Source of the DNA: Adiantum capillus-veneris | Taxonomy: Eukaryota; Streptophyta; Polypodiopsida; Polypodiales; Pteridaceae | DNA length: 64,000 nt | Direction: 5' to 3' | Assembly (NCBI GenBank): GCA_014529385.2 | Contig: CM043956.1 | Span: 89,151,221 to 89,215,220 of the forward strand | Shown: piece by piece, positions 53,759 to 64,000 of the stretch | How the letters are laid out: every line of letters begins with the position of its first letter | Numbering within the stretch: position 1 is the first letter of the stretch | The notes under the pieces: model-generated | Database searches by the model: none | Seen by the model: the letters and a program-made list of their open reading frames with translations, nothing else | What the model was told of the DNA's origin: nothing | Position numbers and translations under genes: made by a program

Positions 53759-54836
53759 TTGAATAAAGTAGAAGAAATTGAATGTCAAGTGCAGAGAAAG
53801 AGTGAGACAGTGGGAGAAAGAAAATTCACCTATGCTTGCACCTTGAAGGCATGTGGCCATACACAAGATCTTCACATGGGTGAGAGAACTCATGATGACA
53901 TATCTAGCCAAGGGGTGTTAGAAACACATGTGCCAAATGTGGTGCCCTTGTGAAACAACTTGATGAGGTCTTTGTACAAAATATTGTGTTTAGGAACCGA
54001 GGATATGCCCAACATGGTTGTGGAAAGAAAGCTATGTGGTGTTTTCATCGGATGTGAAGGAAGGGCCTCTCTACATATACAATCACCTATGTTTGCAACT
54101 TCAAGGCATGTGCCCTTGTGATGCTCAACATGCTATGGCAAGGAAGGTTATCGGAACCAGAAAAAAATGCCAAGTGTGGTTCCACTATCAAAGTACGGAA
54201 AGTTGTGTTGATGAGCTTTCTGTCCAAAATTGCGTCTCTTGGAACAGGTTCATTGCAGATTATGTACAACGTAGTTGTTGCAAAGAAGATCCAGGATGTT
54301 TTATCCGGATGCAAAGGGAAGAACTTTCTCTGAATGCAATCACCTATGCTTGCATCTTGAAAGGTTTGTGGCCTTACATAGACCTTCACATGGGTGAGAA
54401 AATTCATTATGAGATTGCTAGTCAGGGGTTGTTGTCAAAACATGTTGTGCTTGGCAATGCCTTGGTCGATATGGATGCCAAACGAGGTGGCAGATGAAAT
54501 CACCTATTCTTTCACATTGAAGGCATGTTTCCTTATGCTACAGAGTATGGTGTGGCAAGGAAGCTCAATGAACCGGATGCAAATGCCAAATGTGGTTCCC
54601 CTGTTCAAAGCACAAGAAGTTGTTGATTAACTTTCTGTCCAAAATGTCATCTCTTGGAACACGTTCCTGGAAGGATATTCCTAACATAGCTATGGCAAGA
54701 AAGCTCTTGGATGTTTTAAGCGGGCTCAAAAGGAAGTCCTTATACAAGACCTTGACATCGGTGAGTGAATTCAAGATGAGATGCTAGTCGGGGCACTGTT
54801 GGAGAATGATGTTGTTTTTTCCAATGCATTATTGAT
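53759..54836 (+). pseudogene. PPR (PLS-class) pseudogene
   Basis: At least three decayed repeat cycles are visible. 53820-53940: TYACTLKACGHTQDLHMGER. 54200-54490: SVQNCVSWNRFIADYVQ, then RMQREELSLNAITYACILKG, then HYEIASQGLLSKHVVLGNAL and VDMDAKRGG. 54500-54830: SFTLKACF, then LLENDVVFSNALLI. PLS-class PPR proteins bind organellar RNA in mitochondria or plastids. Frame changes, stops (for example 53953, 54495) and degenerate codons exclude function. It ends abruptly at about 54836 where family R begins. Confidence 0.8.
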
Positions 54837-55770
54837 ATGTCTATGAGCCGTACCAAATGGTGAGTATTGTACCAGTGAAGAAAGCGAAGAGGAATACCAA
54901 GCGGATTGGGTTGACGTCTATTCCCCGCACGACGGGGTGAAGCAAGTGCTGGCAGGACTCAATGGACTGATGCTTGTGCCAAAAAATGGAAATTGGCAAG
55001 ATGTAAGGCTGGATGAGGCCTCCAAGGACGCCAATAGGGTGGATGTGAAATTTTGCGGTATTCCTGGTAAACCGGGCTTTGGGAATTTGGTGGCCAGCGG
55101 GCCATACGAAATGGGCAGCAATGAAATGCATGAAGAGGCAGAAGAGAAACACCAAGTAGACCTTGCTGCCTCCTACTTCCCACGTGATGGGGAAAGGGCG
55201 AAATATGCGTTGCAAGGTGAACTACATCCGGCTGCCTCCTCTGTGCCCGAGAACAGGGCTATGGAGATCATTGGTGTTATGCCTTGGGCATGCGAGGAGT
55301 TGAGGTTGGGCAGCCCGTCAAGTCAGGATGAGACGGTGAACCTGGAGCGTTGCATGGATATCGTGATGCTAGGACGTGACCTGAATGTAAGGGATGCGGG
55401 CCAAGAAGGGCCAGTTGATACACGTATAACCAATCGTATGTCGCTGAGGTGGGGGACGTGCTTGATGCCGAACCCATCCACCGATGGTAGTTATAGTACA
55501 GGTACGAGTAGCCCAATGTATGACAAATATGGTGCCCAATGGGACTTGGGGAAAGGGCCCCATGATTGGATTGCAGGTACAATGACAATGCAATACAAAG
55601 AGACCACGATGTATGAGGAAGTGGAAGCAAAAGGGACAATAAGCATGATCAGCCAAAGCAGCGTTATCCCAGGTAAATTGGAGCTGCTTGCTAGTTTTTT
55701 GACACCAGATGTGGGTTCACGTAGGTCATGCCACATAGAACAACGGAGTATGCTACTGATGCAGCCATAG
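54837..55770 (+). pseudogene. Family R copy 3
   Basis: Frame 54937-55770 (277 codons), with its upstream part from 54840, aligns with residues ~100-320 of the 480-codon frame at 28788. Examples: NGNWQDVRLDEAS, VKFCGIPGKPGFGNL, SYFPRDGERAKYA, CEELRLGSPSSQDETVNLER. Past STDGSYSTGTS the two copies diverge completely; here it continues PMYDKYGAQWDLGKGPHDW. The start is lost at the junction with the PPR fragment. Open length and amino-acid conservation suggest past coding function. Confidence 0.5.
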
Positions 55771-56498
55771 ATGGCCAATGGGTCCCCCCTTGAAAATAGG
55801 AGCATGCATACATGTAATGGACAATATAGGGTTGAGCAAAGCTCGTTCAAAACTGCTGCTCTTCACACACAAGGCACTGTGGCAGGATCTATTTATGGTT
55901 TTCTTATTGTTTTAGCGTCCAAAGACTTACCTTTTCTACGCTTGGTTGCTCTAATACCGTGGGTGATTTTCACAAGCTTTCTAAGATAGAAAAACCTTTA
56001 TGGATTTTTTGGTGCAATGTCGGCCTTTATTGGTGGTGGGGTGGTCATACTGGCTAGGACCAACAAAGATTCAAGTGATGAGTCCTTGATTGTAGAAGCA
56101 TTCATGGGCATGGCTAGCTTCATTGTAGTGGAGCTGCTTGTTATGCCTCGCAGGGCTGCAGGGGTAGTCAAAATTGAGATGATTTCAGATGAAAAGCCAT
56201 GTGACTGCCGTGCTCTTGATGTTTTTAGAGTTGCGGTGTGCGAAGTGCTGCGCCTTAGTAGTGGTTGGCTTGTGAATGTACGACAAAAGCCATTAAGGTG
56301 CTCACTTGCCTGCATGCAAGAGTTGGTAAAGGAAGCAACAGAAGAGCCACAATTTTGGTACTCAGCTTTCCCTTCACGAAGCTGTTAGAAATAGAAGGCC
56401 AAATGGTGGATTTGCTACATTTCAGTGTATGCGCATTTGAGACGATTGTGGAAACTCTTAGAAATGCAGACATGGGCACTCAAGAGCTGATCATCTGA
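55771..56498 (+). pseudogene. FUSC/ArAE-like membrane protein fragment
   Basis: From about 55846: HTQGTVAGSIYGFLIVLAS, LVALIPWVIFTSFLR (stop at 55987), then FFGAMSAFIGGGVVILART and VEAFMGMASFIVVELLVMPR. A frame change near 56370 joins PQFWYSAFP to KLLEIEGQMVDLLHFSVCAF. This order (A-Q-G-T-x-x-G-S-I-Y-G; P-W-x-x-F-T-S-F-L; G-x-x-x-x-V-V-E-L-x-x-x-P-x-R-A; E-P-x-F-W) is that of plant FUSC-type (fusaric acid resistance/aromatic acid exporter-like) proteins with several membrane helices. It is only an internal part, with a stop and frame change. The family R tail runs into it from the left. Confidence 0.7.
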
Positions 56499-56786
56499 TT
56501 TCAGCCATACTTCTACTGCTGTTTTCCCTGTTCTCAGTCCACCAAGGGCTCTGACATTGATTCCTCATCCTCCCTACTCCGTGTACACTGTTTTGAAATT
56601 TGTTGGGAGCGTACGAGCACGCTAAAAATCGCTGGACAGTAGCGTTTTCATCACCTCGCAGTTGCGTTTTTGGGTAAACAACAACCTCTTGGCTTGTGTT
56701 TTTCCCAGAGGATATAGTTACCTCTTGCCAGGACACCATCTCCTGGTAGTCCGTACGGTCTCTTAATGATAGTTGTACACGGTATA
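56499..56786. other. Unassigned flank before element 4
   Basis: No gene recognised. It may be further decayed sequence of the FUSC-like gene, cut by the element 4 LTR at 56787. Confidence 0.5.
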
Positions 56787-57847
56787 TGATAGCCGTTTTT
56801 TGGCTCTCCGTAATTGCCATAGTAAGTTAACCCACCCTATCAAATCACTTAAACACTATGGCTATCCCTACCATTTCACTGTACATAGGCGTGTGTGAGT
56901 TAGGGGACTTCTCCCATATTTTCTTAAAAACCCTCAATTAGCTAGTCACTGGGCTAGTTGAGCCAAAAAAATAAAAAAATAAAAAAAATATAAGTATATT
57001 ATGGCCCATTTGTGTGTAAATATTTCATTGTATATAGGGCCTAAATAAAAGTATTTTTCATAATTATTTTGGTATTTATTTAAATATTTCTACCTATGGT
57101 GTGTTATTTATGCTATGTACATTGACTCACCATTACCATATTTTTTCTTACCATTTTGCATACTCTTTATTTCATATAAAAATAATTTCATGCAAGCTTC
57201 TCTTATTTTTGGTGTAACTCCATCCCAGCAAAAATCCAAAAAAACTAGTTCTATTTATGTGTATATTTTTTCACTATTGTGATTTTTTCCTTCCTACATC
57301 TATTCTCTATTACTCTCATAAATTAGACCACAAAAAATATTCAACTTTTTATGGTAGACTTATAATGAGAGAGATTTATTTTGACACATTTATATTTTTT
57401 CCACCTATATTATTTATATTTGACATATACATATTTTTTTAGACCCCTCAATATTTGATTTTCTTAGTTGTACTATTCACTTATATCATGATCTCAACAA
57501 TATCTTCAATTATAGACCTACCAAATAAGGTCAAGGATATGTGGCATGCATGCATGCACCATGGGGAGCTCACTCTTGGAGGTATTCAAAAGAATCATCC
57601 AAAGAAGGACCTCACAAGAACTTTGTGTAGTGGAAAAAACAGTCGATTTTGCTGAATTTTTAAAGATCACATGCTCCCCGAATTTGAAAAGGTGATACAA
57701 ACAAAAGTTGTAGCTCGTGACCTGAACGTTTACCTCAATTTTTTTTATATTTTTTTGAGCTACGAGCAGTGAGCTCTGATTTAATTGGTGGACCCTAGTT
57801 TGCCCATGCTATGCAGCCACACTGCCTCTTCCACTTTATCATTTTCT
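56787..57847 (+). repeat. Element 4, truncated 5' LTR
   Basis: It starts TGATAGCCG and follows 60562-61612 closely until CATTTTCT, where homology stops. Confidence 0.85.
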
Positions 57848-57868
57848 CCCCGAATTTGAAAAGGTGAC

Positions 57869-58477
57869 ATGGGAGGTCATCTCAACCCCGACAAATGTCA
57901 CATAGGTGAGGATGAAGTGATCTTGCTTGGTCACAAGGTTTCCTATAAAGGCATTGAGGTGGATCCTTCAAAGGCAAAGGCTCTTATTGAGCTTCCATCA
58001 CCCAAGAATCTCAAAGAGGTCATCCCATTCATTCAAAAGGTGAAGTATATGTCACGCTTTATTCGCTTAGCTTCGGAGTTGCTTCATCCTTTGCAAAAGT
58101 TGACACAACAAGTAGAATTTGCATGGTCTTATAAGCTTGAAGAGTACTTTTGTAACATTAAAGTCATCCTGTCAGAGCTACCAACACTCATGCCTCCTTG
58201 TTGGGAGTACACATTCTTTGTTAGATCTAGTGTTGGGAAAGAAACAATTGCAGCGGTTTTGCTACAACAAGATCCCCACAGTACCAGGATGCGACCCATC
58301 TACTTTTCTAGTAGGGTCATGAATGCTTTGGAGAGAGGCTACACGGAGGCAGAACTCATGATGCTTTCTCTCATGTTTGCGGTGAGAAAGTTTAGATCCT
58401 ACTTGCTACCAAAACCTTTTGGTAATTCTCAGTGCAGAAAATTTGTTTCCTTGGGTGTCATCTCAAATGAATCTTAG
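57869..58477 (+). pseudogene. Element 4 RT thumb and RNase H
   Basis: It begins inside RT (HLNPDKCHIGEDEVILLGHK), with VKYMSRFIRLASELLHPLQK, then RNase H: RPIYFSSRVMNALERGYTEA and FAVRKFRSYLLPKPF. A frame change at about 58420 moves to the next frame. The catalytic RT motif is absent because of the upstream deletion. Confidence 0.85.
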
Positions 58478-59180
58478 CACTAGGATCTCAAAGTGGATTA
58501 TGGAATTGCAAGAGTTCCAATACTCTTTCAAGGTAAAAGATAGTGTGTGTGCACAATTGGCAGGGATCCTTACTTATAGGGTACATGAGAAGGAGATTAA
58601 GGTGCATGAAATAAAGACCCTACCTTTGCCACCACTGAAAAATATTCCTAATGATTTTACCTTGTTCTTTGATGGAGCTTTTCGACGAGCCACAGGAAAA
58701 GCAGGGGAAGGGCTAGTGTTGCTCAACCCAAGTGGGGAGGTGGTCATGAAAGAGAAGGTCAATCTACGAGGTTCAACTAGCAACAATGAAGCAGAATACG
58801 ACACACTACTTCATGGTTTAAAGATATACATTGGCCAAGGTATACAACGTCTCATGGTAAAAGGGGATGCACTTCTCATCATGAAGCAAATTTTAGGCAT
58901 TTGGGCATGCAAGAATGAAAGCCTAAGGACAAAAGTTCATGCCATTCGTAGATTGTTTAATCAATTTGAAGAAGTGCAACTATATCTAATTCCTAGGAAA
59001 CAGAATGAAGATGCCGATTTACTTGCACAACAAGTAGTTACATGTGTTGAGAAAGAAGTGCAGGACATCATGGTGGCAGCAACTGTCAAGCAACCGAGAT
59101 ACCAGGGATTGGAGTCATTGACTCCTATTATTAGCTACATTTTGGAGGGTGAGTTTCCACAAGACTTCACGAAGGCTTAG
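58419..59180 (+). pseudogene. Element 4 RNase H end and archaeal-type RNase H
   Basis: MNLSTRISKWIMELQEFQYS finishes the first RNase H. The second RNase H has LFFDGAFRRATG (Asp), STSNNEAEYDTLL (Glu), VKGDALLIMKQI (Asp) and NEDADLLAQQ (Asp), all four acidic residues kept. It ends at a TAG (59178) shortly before the integrase zinc domain, in the same frame. Confidence 0.88.
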
Positions 59181-60533
59181 AAGAGGGGACTCATGAAGAA
59201 GGCAAGCACGTATCTCTTCCTAGAAGGATCCCTCTACCAAAGAGGGAAGGATCAAGTGTGCATAAGAGTACCAACTATTCAGGAAATCCCAGCCATTCTA
59301 AAAGGTTTGCATGAGGAAGCGTGTGGTGGTCATTTTGCATAGGAACTCACTGCAAAAAATATTTTGATTGCTGGATATGTTTGGCCAAGCTTGCACATTG
59401 ATGTTCAACATTGGTGTAAAAGCTGTCACAATTGTCAGATTAATGGAAACAAGCGTCTGTTACATGGTCCACGTTAGTAAGTCCTTGCAAATGGTCCATT
59501 TTAAAAATGGGGCATTGATGCTATGGGTCCATTGCCTAAGACTAAAAATGGGAAAGCATATATCTTGGTGGCCATAGACTACATGACGAGATGGGTAGAA
59601 GCACAAAGTGTGGCAAAGGTAAATGAGAGGACAGTGAGCAAATTTGTCTACACTCACATTTGTTGTAGATTTGGCACACCTTTGGAGATTGTTTCGGATA
59701 ATGGTCCATGGTTTAGAAAGGGCTTGCTCACAAAAGTCTGTGAAGAACTTCAAATTCTACATCGTCATAGTACACCCTACTATCCCCAATCAAATGGTTT
59801 GGTAGAAAAAGCTAATGGTGTCATTGCAGGCATCATTAGAAAGATGGTGAAAAACAAGACAAAGTTGTGGGATGACTTTTTGGATACTGCCTTGTGGGCG
59901 TATCGAACCACATATAGGGAAGCCACGGAGTTCACACCATTTCACTTGGTCTATGGTCAAGAGGCTTTACAACCAATTGAGCTCAACATTCCAACAATGC
60001 GACTTCATGGCAAAGCAGCACAAGATGATCAAGAAGCATGGATGGATCGACTTCTTACCTTAGCTGAGCTTGAGTGGAAAAGAGAAGCAGCATATGAGTG
60101 CTACAAGAGGAAAGCTACGCAGGCGAAGGAGAAGCTTGACAAGAAACTAAAGGACAAAGGCATCAATGAAGGAGATCTTGTGCTAAGGTATGACAATCGA
60201 CTCGACAATTGTTTTGATGCCAAATTTGAAACTAGATGGCAAGGGCCATACATAGTTAAGAAGGCTTTCAATTCAAGTTACTATCAACTTATGGACTTGA
60301 ATGGGAAAGAGCACTCCAAGAAGGTAAACGGGTATCGCTTGAGGCCTTATTTGAGTCGCCTTCTACCAAAGGATCTACCAAAGATCTGTCCAAAGGCAGC
60401 TATCTCATGTAGGTATTGTTCCGTGAAGCATGAGTGTAACTCAAACCAAAATTCTGAGGGGCCAAACAATGAAGATCTCATCAAAGACTCTGAAGCACTC
60501 TCTTTGGAAAAGATGCTCTATGATAGTACATGA
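59181..60533 (+). pseudogene. Element 4 integrase
   Basis: It is in frame with the RNase H segment but has stops at 59178, 59340, 59475, 59478 and 59502. HHCC: LHEEACGGHFA ... WCKSCHNCQ. Core: WGIDAMGPLPKTKNG (Asp), IVSDNGPWFRKGLL (Asp), SNGLVEKANGVIAG (Glu). The uninterrupted stretch from 59523 covers the core, FHLVYGQEALQPIELN, and a C-terminal region ending LEKMLYDST. Confidence 0.88.
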
Positions 60534-60561
60534 ATATACCATCATCCTGGGGGAGGGCTAA
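60520..60561 (+). promoter_or_regulatory. Weak hairpin and polypurine tract of element 4
   Basis: ATGATAG (60520-60526) and CCATCAT (60539-60545) pair except at one position. The purine run GGGGGAGGGCTAA (60549-60561) follows, identical in core to that of element 3, and then the LTR begins. Confidence 0.6.
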
Positions 60562-62283
60562 TGATAGCCGTTTTTCGGCTCTCTGTAATTGCCATAGAAA
60601 GTTAACCCACCCTATCAAATCACTTAAACACTATGTCTATCCCTACCATTTCACTTTACATAGGCATGTGTGAGTTAGGGGACTTCTCCCATATTTTCTT
60701 AAAAACCCTCAATTAGCTAGTCACTGGGCTAGTTGAGCCAAAAAAATAAAAAAAATATAAGCATATTATGGCCCGTTTGTGTGTAAATATTTCATTGTAT
60801 ATAGGGCCTAAATAAAAGTATTTTTCATAATTATTCTGGTATTTATTTAAATATTTCTACCTATGGTGTGTTATTTATGCTATGTACATTGACTCACCAT
60901 TACCATATTTTTTCTTACCATTTTGCATACTCTTTATTCCATATAAAAATAATTTCATGCAAGCTTCTCTTATTTTTGGTGTAACTCCATCCCAACAAAA
61001 ATCCAAAAAAACTAGTTCTATTTATGTGTATATTTTTTCACTATTGTGATTTTTTCCTTCCTACATCTATTCTCTATTACTCTCATAAATTAGACCACCA
61101 AAAATATTCAACTTTTTATGGTAGACTTATAATGAGAGAGATTTATTTTGACCCCTTTATATTTTTTCCACCTATATTATTTATATTTGACATATACATA
61201 TTTTTTTAGACCCCTCAATATTTGATTTTCTTAGTTGTACTATTCACTTATATCATGATCTCAGCGCTATCTTCAATTATAGACCTACCAAATAAGGTCA
61301 AGGACATGTGGCATGCATGCATGCACCATAGGGAGCTCACTCTTGGAGGTATTCAAAAGAATCATCCAAAGAAGGACCTCACAAGAACTTTGTGCAATGG
61401 AAAAAACAGTCGATTTTGCTGAATTTTTAAAGATCACAGGCTCCCCGAATTTGAAAAGGTGATACAAACAAAAGTTGTAGCTCATGACCTGAACGTTTAC
61501 CTCAATTTTTTTCATATTTCTTTGAGCTACGAGCTGTGAGCTATGATTTTATTCGTGGACCCCAGTTTGCCCATGCTATGCAGCCACACTCCCTCTTCCA
61601 CTTTATCATTTTCTTCTTTCACACATTCCTCTCCACTCATCATCCCCACCTCTCTCACCACTCCTCTCTGCACCCTACTCACCTTCTTCTCAACCTTGAA
61701 GAATAAGAGAAACCATGGTGAACTCATGTCTCCTACACACACTTCCATTCCAAAATTGACCACCTAGTCTCATTTTTCCTCATCCATATTACCCATATCT
61801 ATCAAAAAAACCACAAAATTCAGCCTCTTCTCTTGAAAGACAGCATCATGGTGATTGATTACTCATGTTCACTTATCTTGGCTCTCAAGGAAGGTCAAGA
61901 GTGGAGAAAAAACGTACCGTCGAAGCTAGTGGACCGTCAACAAGCGTCAAAATTGACCCTACTCAAGACACTTGGAGCATCAACATTGTAAGAAATCCAT
62001 AATTTCTTACCTATTAAGAGTTTTTTCTTCTTTATTTGTACCCTACATGGATACTCCCATTGTAAATGTCCAATTCCATTTGTAAATCAATAAAAATACT
62101 AACTCTACAAATTTACTAACACTAACCTACTATGAAAAGTCCTATCACCTCCACTTCTCTCATCTCTCTCTTCTTCATCTATCCCCACCAACTTCTTGAT
62201 AGTTCCAAGCAAAAGAAATTGGATAAGTGCTGAAAATCTAACCCGACAATGGTTAGAGGAGTAACTCTAGCCCTCAAAATTGC

Positions 62284-62292
62284 TATAAAAGG
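62284..62292 (+). promoter_or_regulatory. TATA box of the shared LTR
   Basis: TATAAAAGG. Transcription from about 62315 would run through the CT tract, PBS and both small leader ORFs. Confidence 0.55.
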
Positions 62293-62956
62293 AGGGTGAA
62301 GCTAGCACAAAAATGGGGAGCCATAAGCAAGAGCACTATGCTATAGCTTGAGAAGCCAAGCTCAACCTCTCTAGAAGGAGCTCTTGAGTGAAATCTCATT
62401 GTCATATGCTTGTGCATGTGTTGTAATAGGGGTGATTAGCACGCAAACTCTACGCCATTGTAAGAGAGAGAGCGATCATTCAATTGAGAGTGGAAAATCT
62501 ATCATTCCTCCTACTAGTGTAAGCCCAACATTTGCTCAATCAAGGAGGGTGGATTTGGACTAAGCTTGGATACTTTGTCTCTCTTCCAACATGAAGTAAT
62601 GGACAACAATGATGTGTAAGTGTCTTGGTGATATTTTTAGTTCTTGATAGCTTGTGTCTGGGTGTTGTTATCAATTTAGCCATAAATCCCACATATTGTA
62701 AGAGGGCGATGGGGTGGAGAGGACTCCCCTGGCCTTAAGACAGTGATTGGGGTGGCTTTTCTTGTGATGTGTCGTGGTGAAATTTACTCAAGCTATGTTG
62801 AACAAATACTAATCTCACTTTGATCGGTCATGACAGATTTGTAAGAAGGTATTAATGCAACAAGCACCCCCTCCCTCTTCTCTCTCTTTCTTACATATAT
62901 AACTGTGTTTGCTTGATCATTGCCGATACATTTCAAAGCAGCCCGAGCACTATCTT

Positions 62957-63022
<66 letters not shown>

Positions 63023-63067
63023 ACTCTCACTCTCACTCTCTCTCTCTCTTTCTCTCTCTCTCTCTTT
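62957..63067. repeat. (CT)n microsatellite in the transcribed part of the LTR
   Basis: CT dinucleotides with a few TTT and CACT interruptions. They produce spurious frames on both strands. Confidence 0.95.
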
Positions 63068-63244
63068 ACGCGTCCTAGTTCCCATCCAAAACTAGGTGGT
63101 GCCCCAAATTTGTGTAGGGTTAGGTTGCGGGTTTTTGTGTGTGTTGTTGTTTTTTTCCAACCCCAACCCAATTGAGCAGCACGGGAGCCTAGAAGAGTTC
63201 TTAGAGGCCACTCTTCTTGTTGCCCGCCACGGACCGCCTCAAAT

Positions 63245-63261
63245 TGGTGCCCCCACTGAGG
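63245..63261 (+). other. Primer-binding site of the element at the right edge
   Basis: TGGTGCCCCCACTGAGG, three bases after the LTR end, one base different from the site at 44844-44860. Confidence 0.65.
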
Positions 63262-63316
63262 ACGGCTTATGTATGTTTTGTGTAGGCTCAATCTTTAGCA
63301 TAATCAAGTAGCTTGC

Positions 63317-63529
63317 ATGAATTATGAGAATTTGGATGATCCCTTCATTCCCATTGCAAGGCAAAAGGTACACATAATTGTTAGTAATAAGTTGCACTTT
63401 CAACGTGTAATTCGTAGAATTTTAGGTCCTCTTAGGTTGGTAGACATAAACGCATCAGTAAATCCTTTTATTTTGCCTCTCATTAGGTACGACCTTAGTT
63501 TGGACGTCTATATTTTTGTTTTGTTTTAA
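63317..63529 (+). CDS. Small leader ORF, type b (70 aa)
   Basis: The first ORF after the PBS of the right-edge element. It contains PFIPIARQKVHIIVSNKLHF, RRILGPLRLVDINAS and NPFILPLIRY, with C-terminus LDVYIFVLF. Closest relative 45186-45398. Here type b precedes type a, the reverse of element 3. Confidence 0.6.
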   Translation: MNYENLDDPFIPIARQKVHIIVSNKLHFQRVIRRILGPLRLVDINASVNPFILPLIRYDLSLDVYIFVLF

Positions 63530-63550
63530 GCATAAGGTCATGCATAGACA

Positions 63551-63769
63551 ATGGATAATGGCCCAAGAATAGAGGTTTTCCCCTTTCATTTCACTCCACA
63601 CATTAGAATAAACATTGCAATTAGTAGAAAAATCCATTTTCAACAACGTATGGTGTTCATGTTTGGTGCCCAAAGAGTAGGAAAAATTATCGCATCACCA
63701 AACCCTATCATCCTGCCTCTTATTGATTATCATAGGTCATTTGATGTGAATATTTTTATTTTGTTGTAG
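63551..63769 (+). CDS. Small leader ORF, type a (72 aa)
   Basis: 21 bases after the type b stop. It contains HIRINIAISRKIHFQQRMVF, FGAQRVGKIIASPNPIILPL and FDVNIFILL. It is very close to the element 2 ORFs (RKIHFQQR shared exactly) and to 44890-45102. Close packing of b and a suggests both are read from the same leader RNA. Confidence 0.6.
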   Translation: MDNGPRIEVFPFHFTPHIRINIAISRKIHFQQRMVFMFGAQRVGKIIASPNPIILPLIDYHRSFDVNIFILL

Positions 63770-63855
63770 AATAGATTGCAATTTAGAAAACATTATTGTG
63801 TAAATTTTTTTAAGAAAGAAAAACAAAAACGTGTTGTCACTTTAAAACCGATTCA

Positions 63856-64000
63856 ATGGAAGCCCAATGCCAAATGTCCGGATATCCTCTTTTCTTTGGA
63901 GATCCTGGAGAGGATGCATAATTATTTTTAGCAAATTTCAAGATGTCTTGTCGTATCAAAAGGATAGTAACTGATCAAGAACGCGTAGAGATGTTTGAAG
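63856..64000 (+). pseudogene. gag: Start of Gag of the element at the right edge (cut by window end)
   Basis: The ATG at 63856 gives MEAQCQMSGYPLFFGDPGED, then a TAA at 63919, after which the frame continues LFLANFKMSCRIKRIV. The G-E-D-A motif followed by a hydrophobic stretch parallels the Gag start at 45452. The rest lies outside the window. Confidence 0.65.

Larger units (their letters stand above)
56787..63241 (+). mobile_element. Element 4: Tat-type Ty3/gypsy retrotransposon with a large 5' deletion
   Basis: A truncated left LTR (56787-57847) joins directly to the RT thumb (57869). The rest of that LTR, the PBS, leader ORFs, gag, protease and the RT fingers and palm are therefore missing. 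The remaining pol ends at 60533, followed by a hairpin, polypurine tract and a full 3' LTR (60562-63241). The junction at about 57847 reuses CCCCGAATTTGAAAAGGTGA, which also occurs inside the LTR at 57676, consistent with deletion by recombination between short repeats. Confidence 0.8.
60562..63241 (+). repeat. LTR shared by element 4 (3') and the next element (5')
   Basis: It starts TGATAGCCG after the polypurine tract and ends CCGCCTCA before a PBS. The TATA box is at 62284 and a long CT tract at about 62957-63067. The length of about 2.7 kb shows how much of the left LTR was lost. No gene inside is credible. Confidence 0.75.

Noticed and set aside
1-64000. CRISPR arrays, tRNA or rRNA genes
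   Set aside because: No regularly spaced short repeats with unique spacers and no convincing tRNA or rRNA sequence were seen by eye.

Overview
This is nuclear DNA of a land plant, probably a fern. The evidence is dense nested Ty3/gypsy and Ty1/copia LTR retrotransposons, CACTA transposase remnants, long (CT)n tracts, and decayed pieces of plant gene families: PLS-type pentatricopeptide repeat (PPR) proteins, a FUSC/ArAE-like membrane protein and cytosolic leucyl-tRNA synthetase. The PPR wording resembles that of large fern PPR families, but the fern call is an inference. I found no intact conventional host gene, no bacterial-type operon and no RNA gene.

Layout. 1-1155: 3' end and LTR of a truncated retroelement. 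1340-17355: a three-layer nest. A decayed copia element (1340-1890 and 16390-17355) is split by a decayed Ty3/gypsy element, 'gypsy A' (about 2110-16361). Gypsy A is split inside its integrase by a 7.2 kb non-autonomous LTR element (6822-14018) with a 4-bp target duplication. A 467-bp MITE sits in the right LTR of gypsy A. 17356-25400: AT-rich DNA with CACTA transposase remnants (18534-18758, 21736-22271) and microsatellites. 25403-30754 and 40762-41252: an unrecognised repeated gene family ('family R'), including one 480-codon open frame at 28788-30230. Element 2 (30755-40757, minus strand) is inserted here; it is a nearly complete Ty3/gypsy element with almost identical LTRs. 42863-52936: element 3, a plus-strand Ty3/gypsy element of Tat type with a second, archaeal-type RNase H. 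52963-56498: a mosaic of gene fragments (leucyl-tRNA synthetase on minus; PPR, family R and FUSC on plus). 56787-63241: element 4, a second Tat-type element with a large 5' deletion. Its 3' LTR is followed directly by the primer-binding site, leader and gag start of another copy, which runs off the window.

Three observations stand out. (1) A family of 70-72 codon small ORFs sits in the transcribed leaders of three different LTR elements: four copies between PBS and gag in the Tat-like elements, and one in each LTR of element 2. They share a central FG-x-x-R motif and an NP-x-ILP ... DV-x-x-x-x-L C-terminus. (2) The 7.2 kb non-autonomous element shares LTR ends, PBS, polypurine tract and 4-bp target duplication with autonomous element 2. 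The two also share a hairpin of identical geometry with a compensatory base-pair change, so they look like a dependent/helper pair. The dependent element carries an unrecognised acidic reading frame and PPR-like pieces in its LTRs. (3) Family R is an unrecognised, internally repetitive acidic protein family associated with PPR and other gene fragments.
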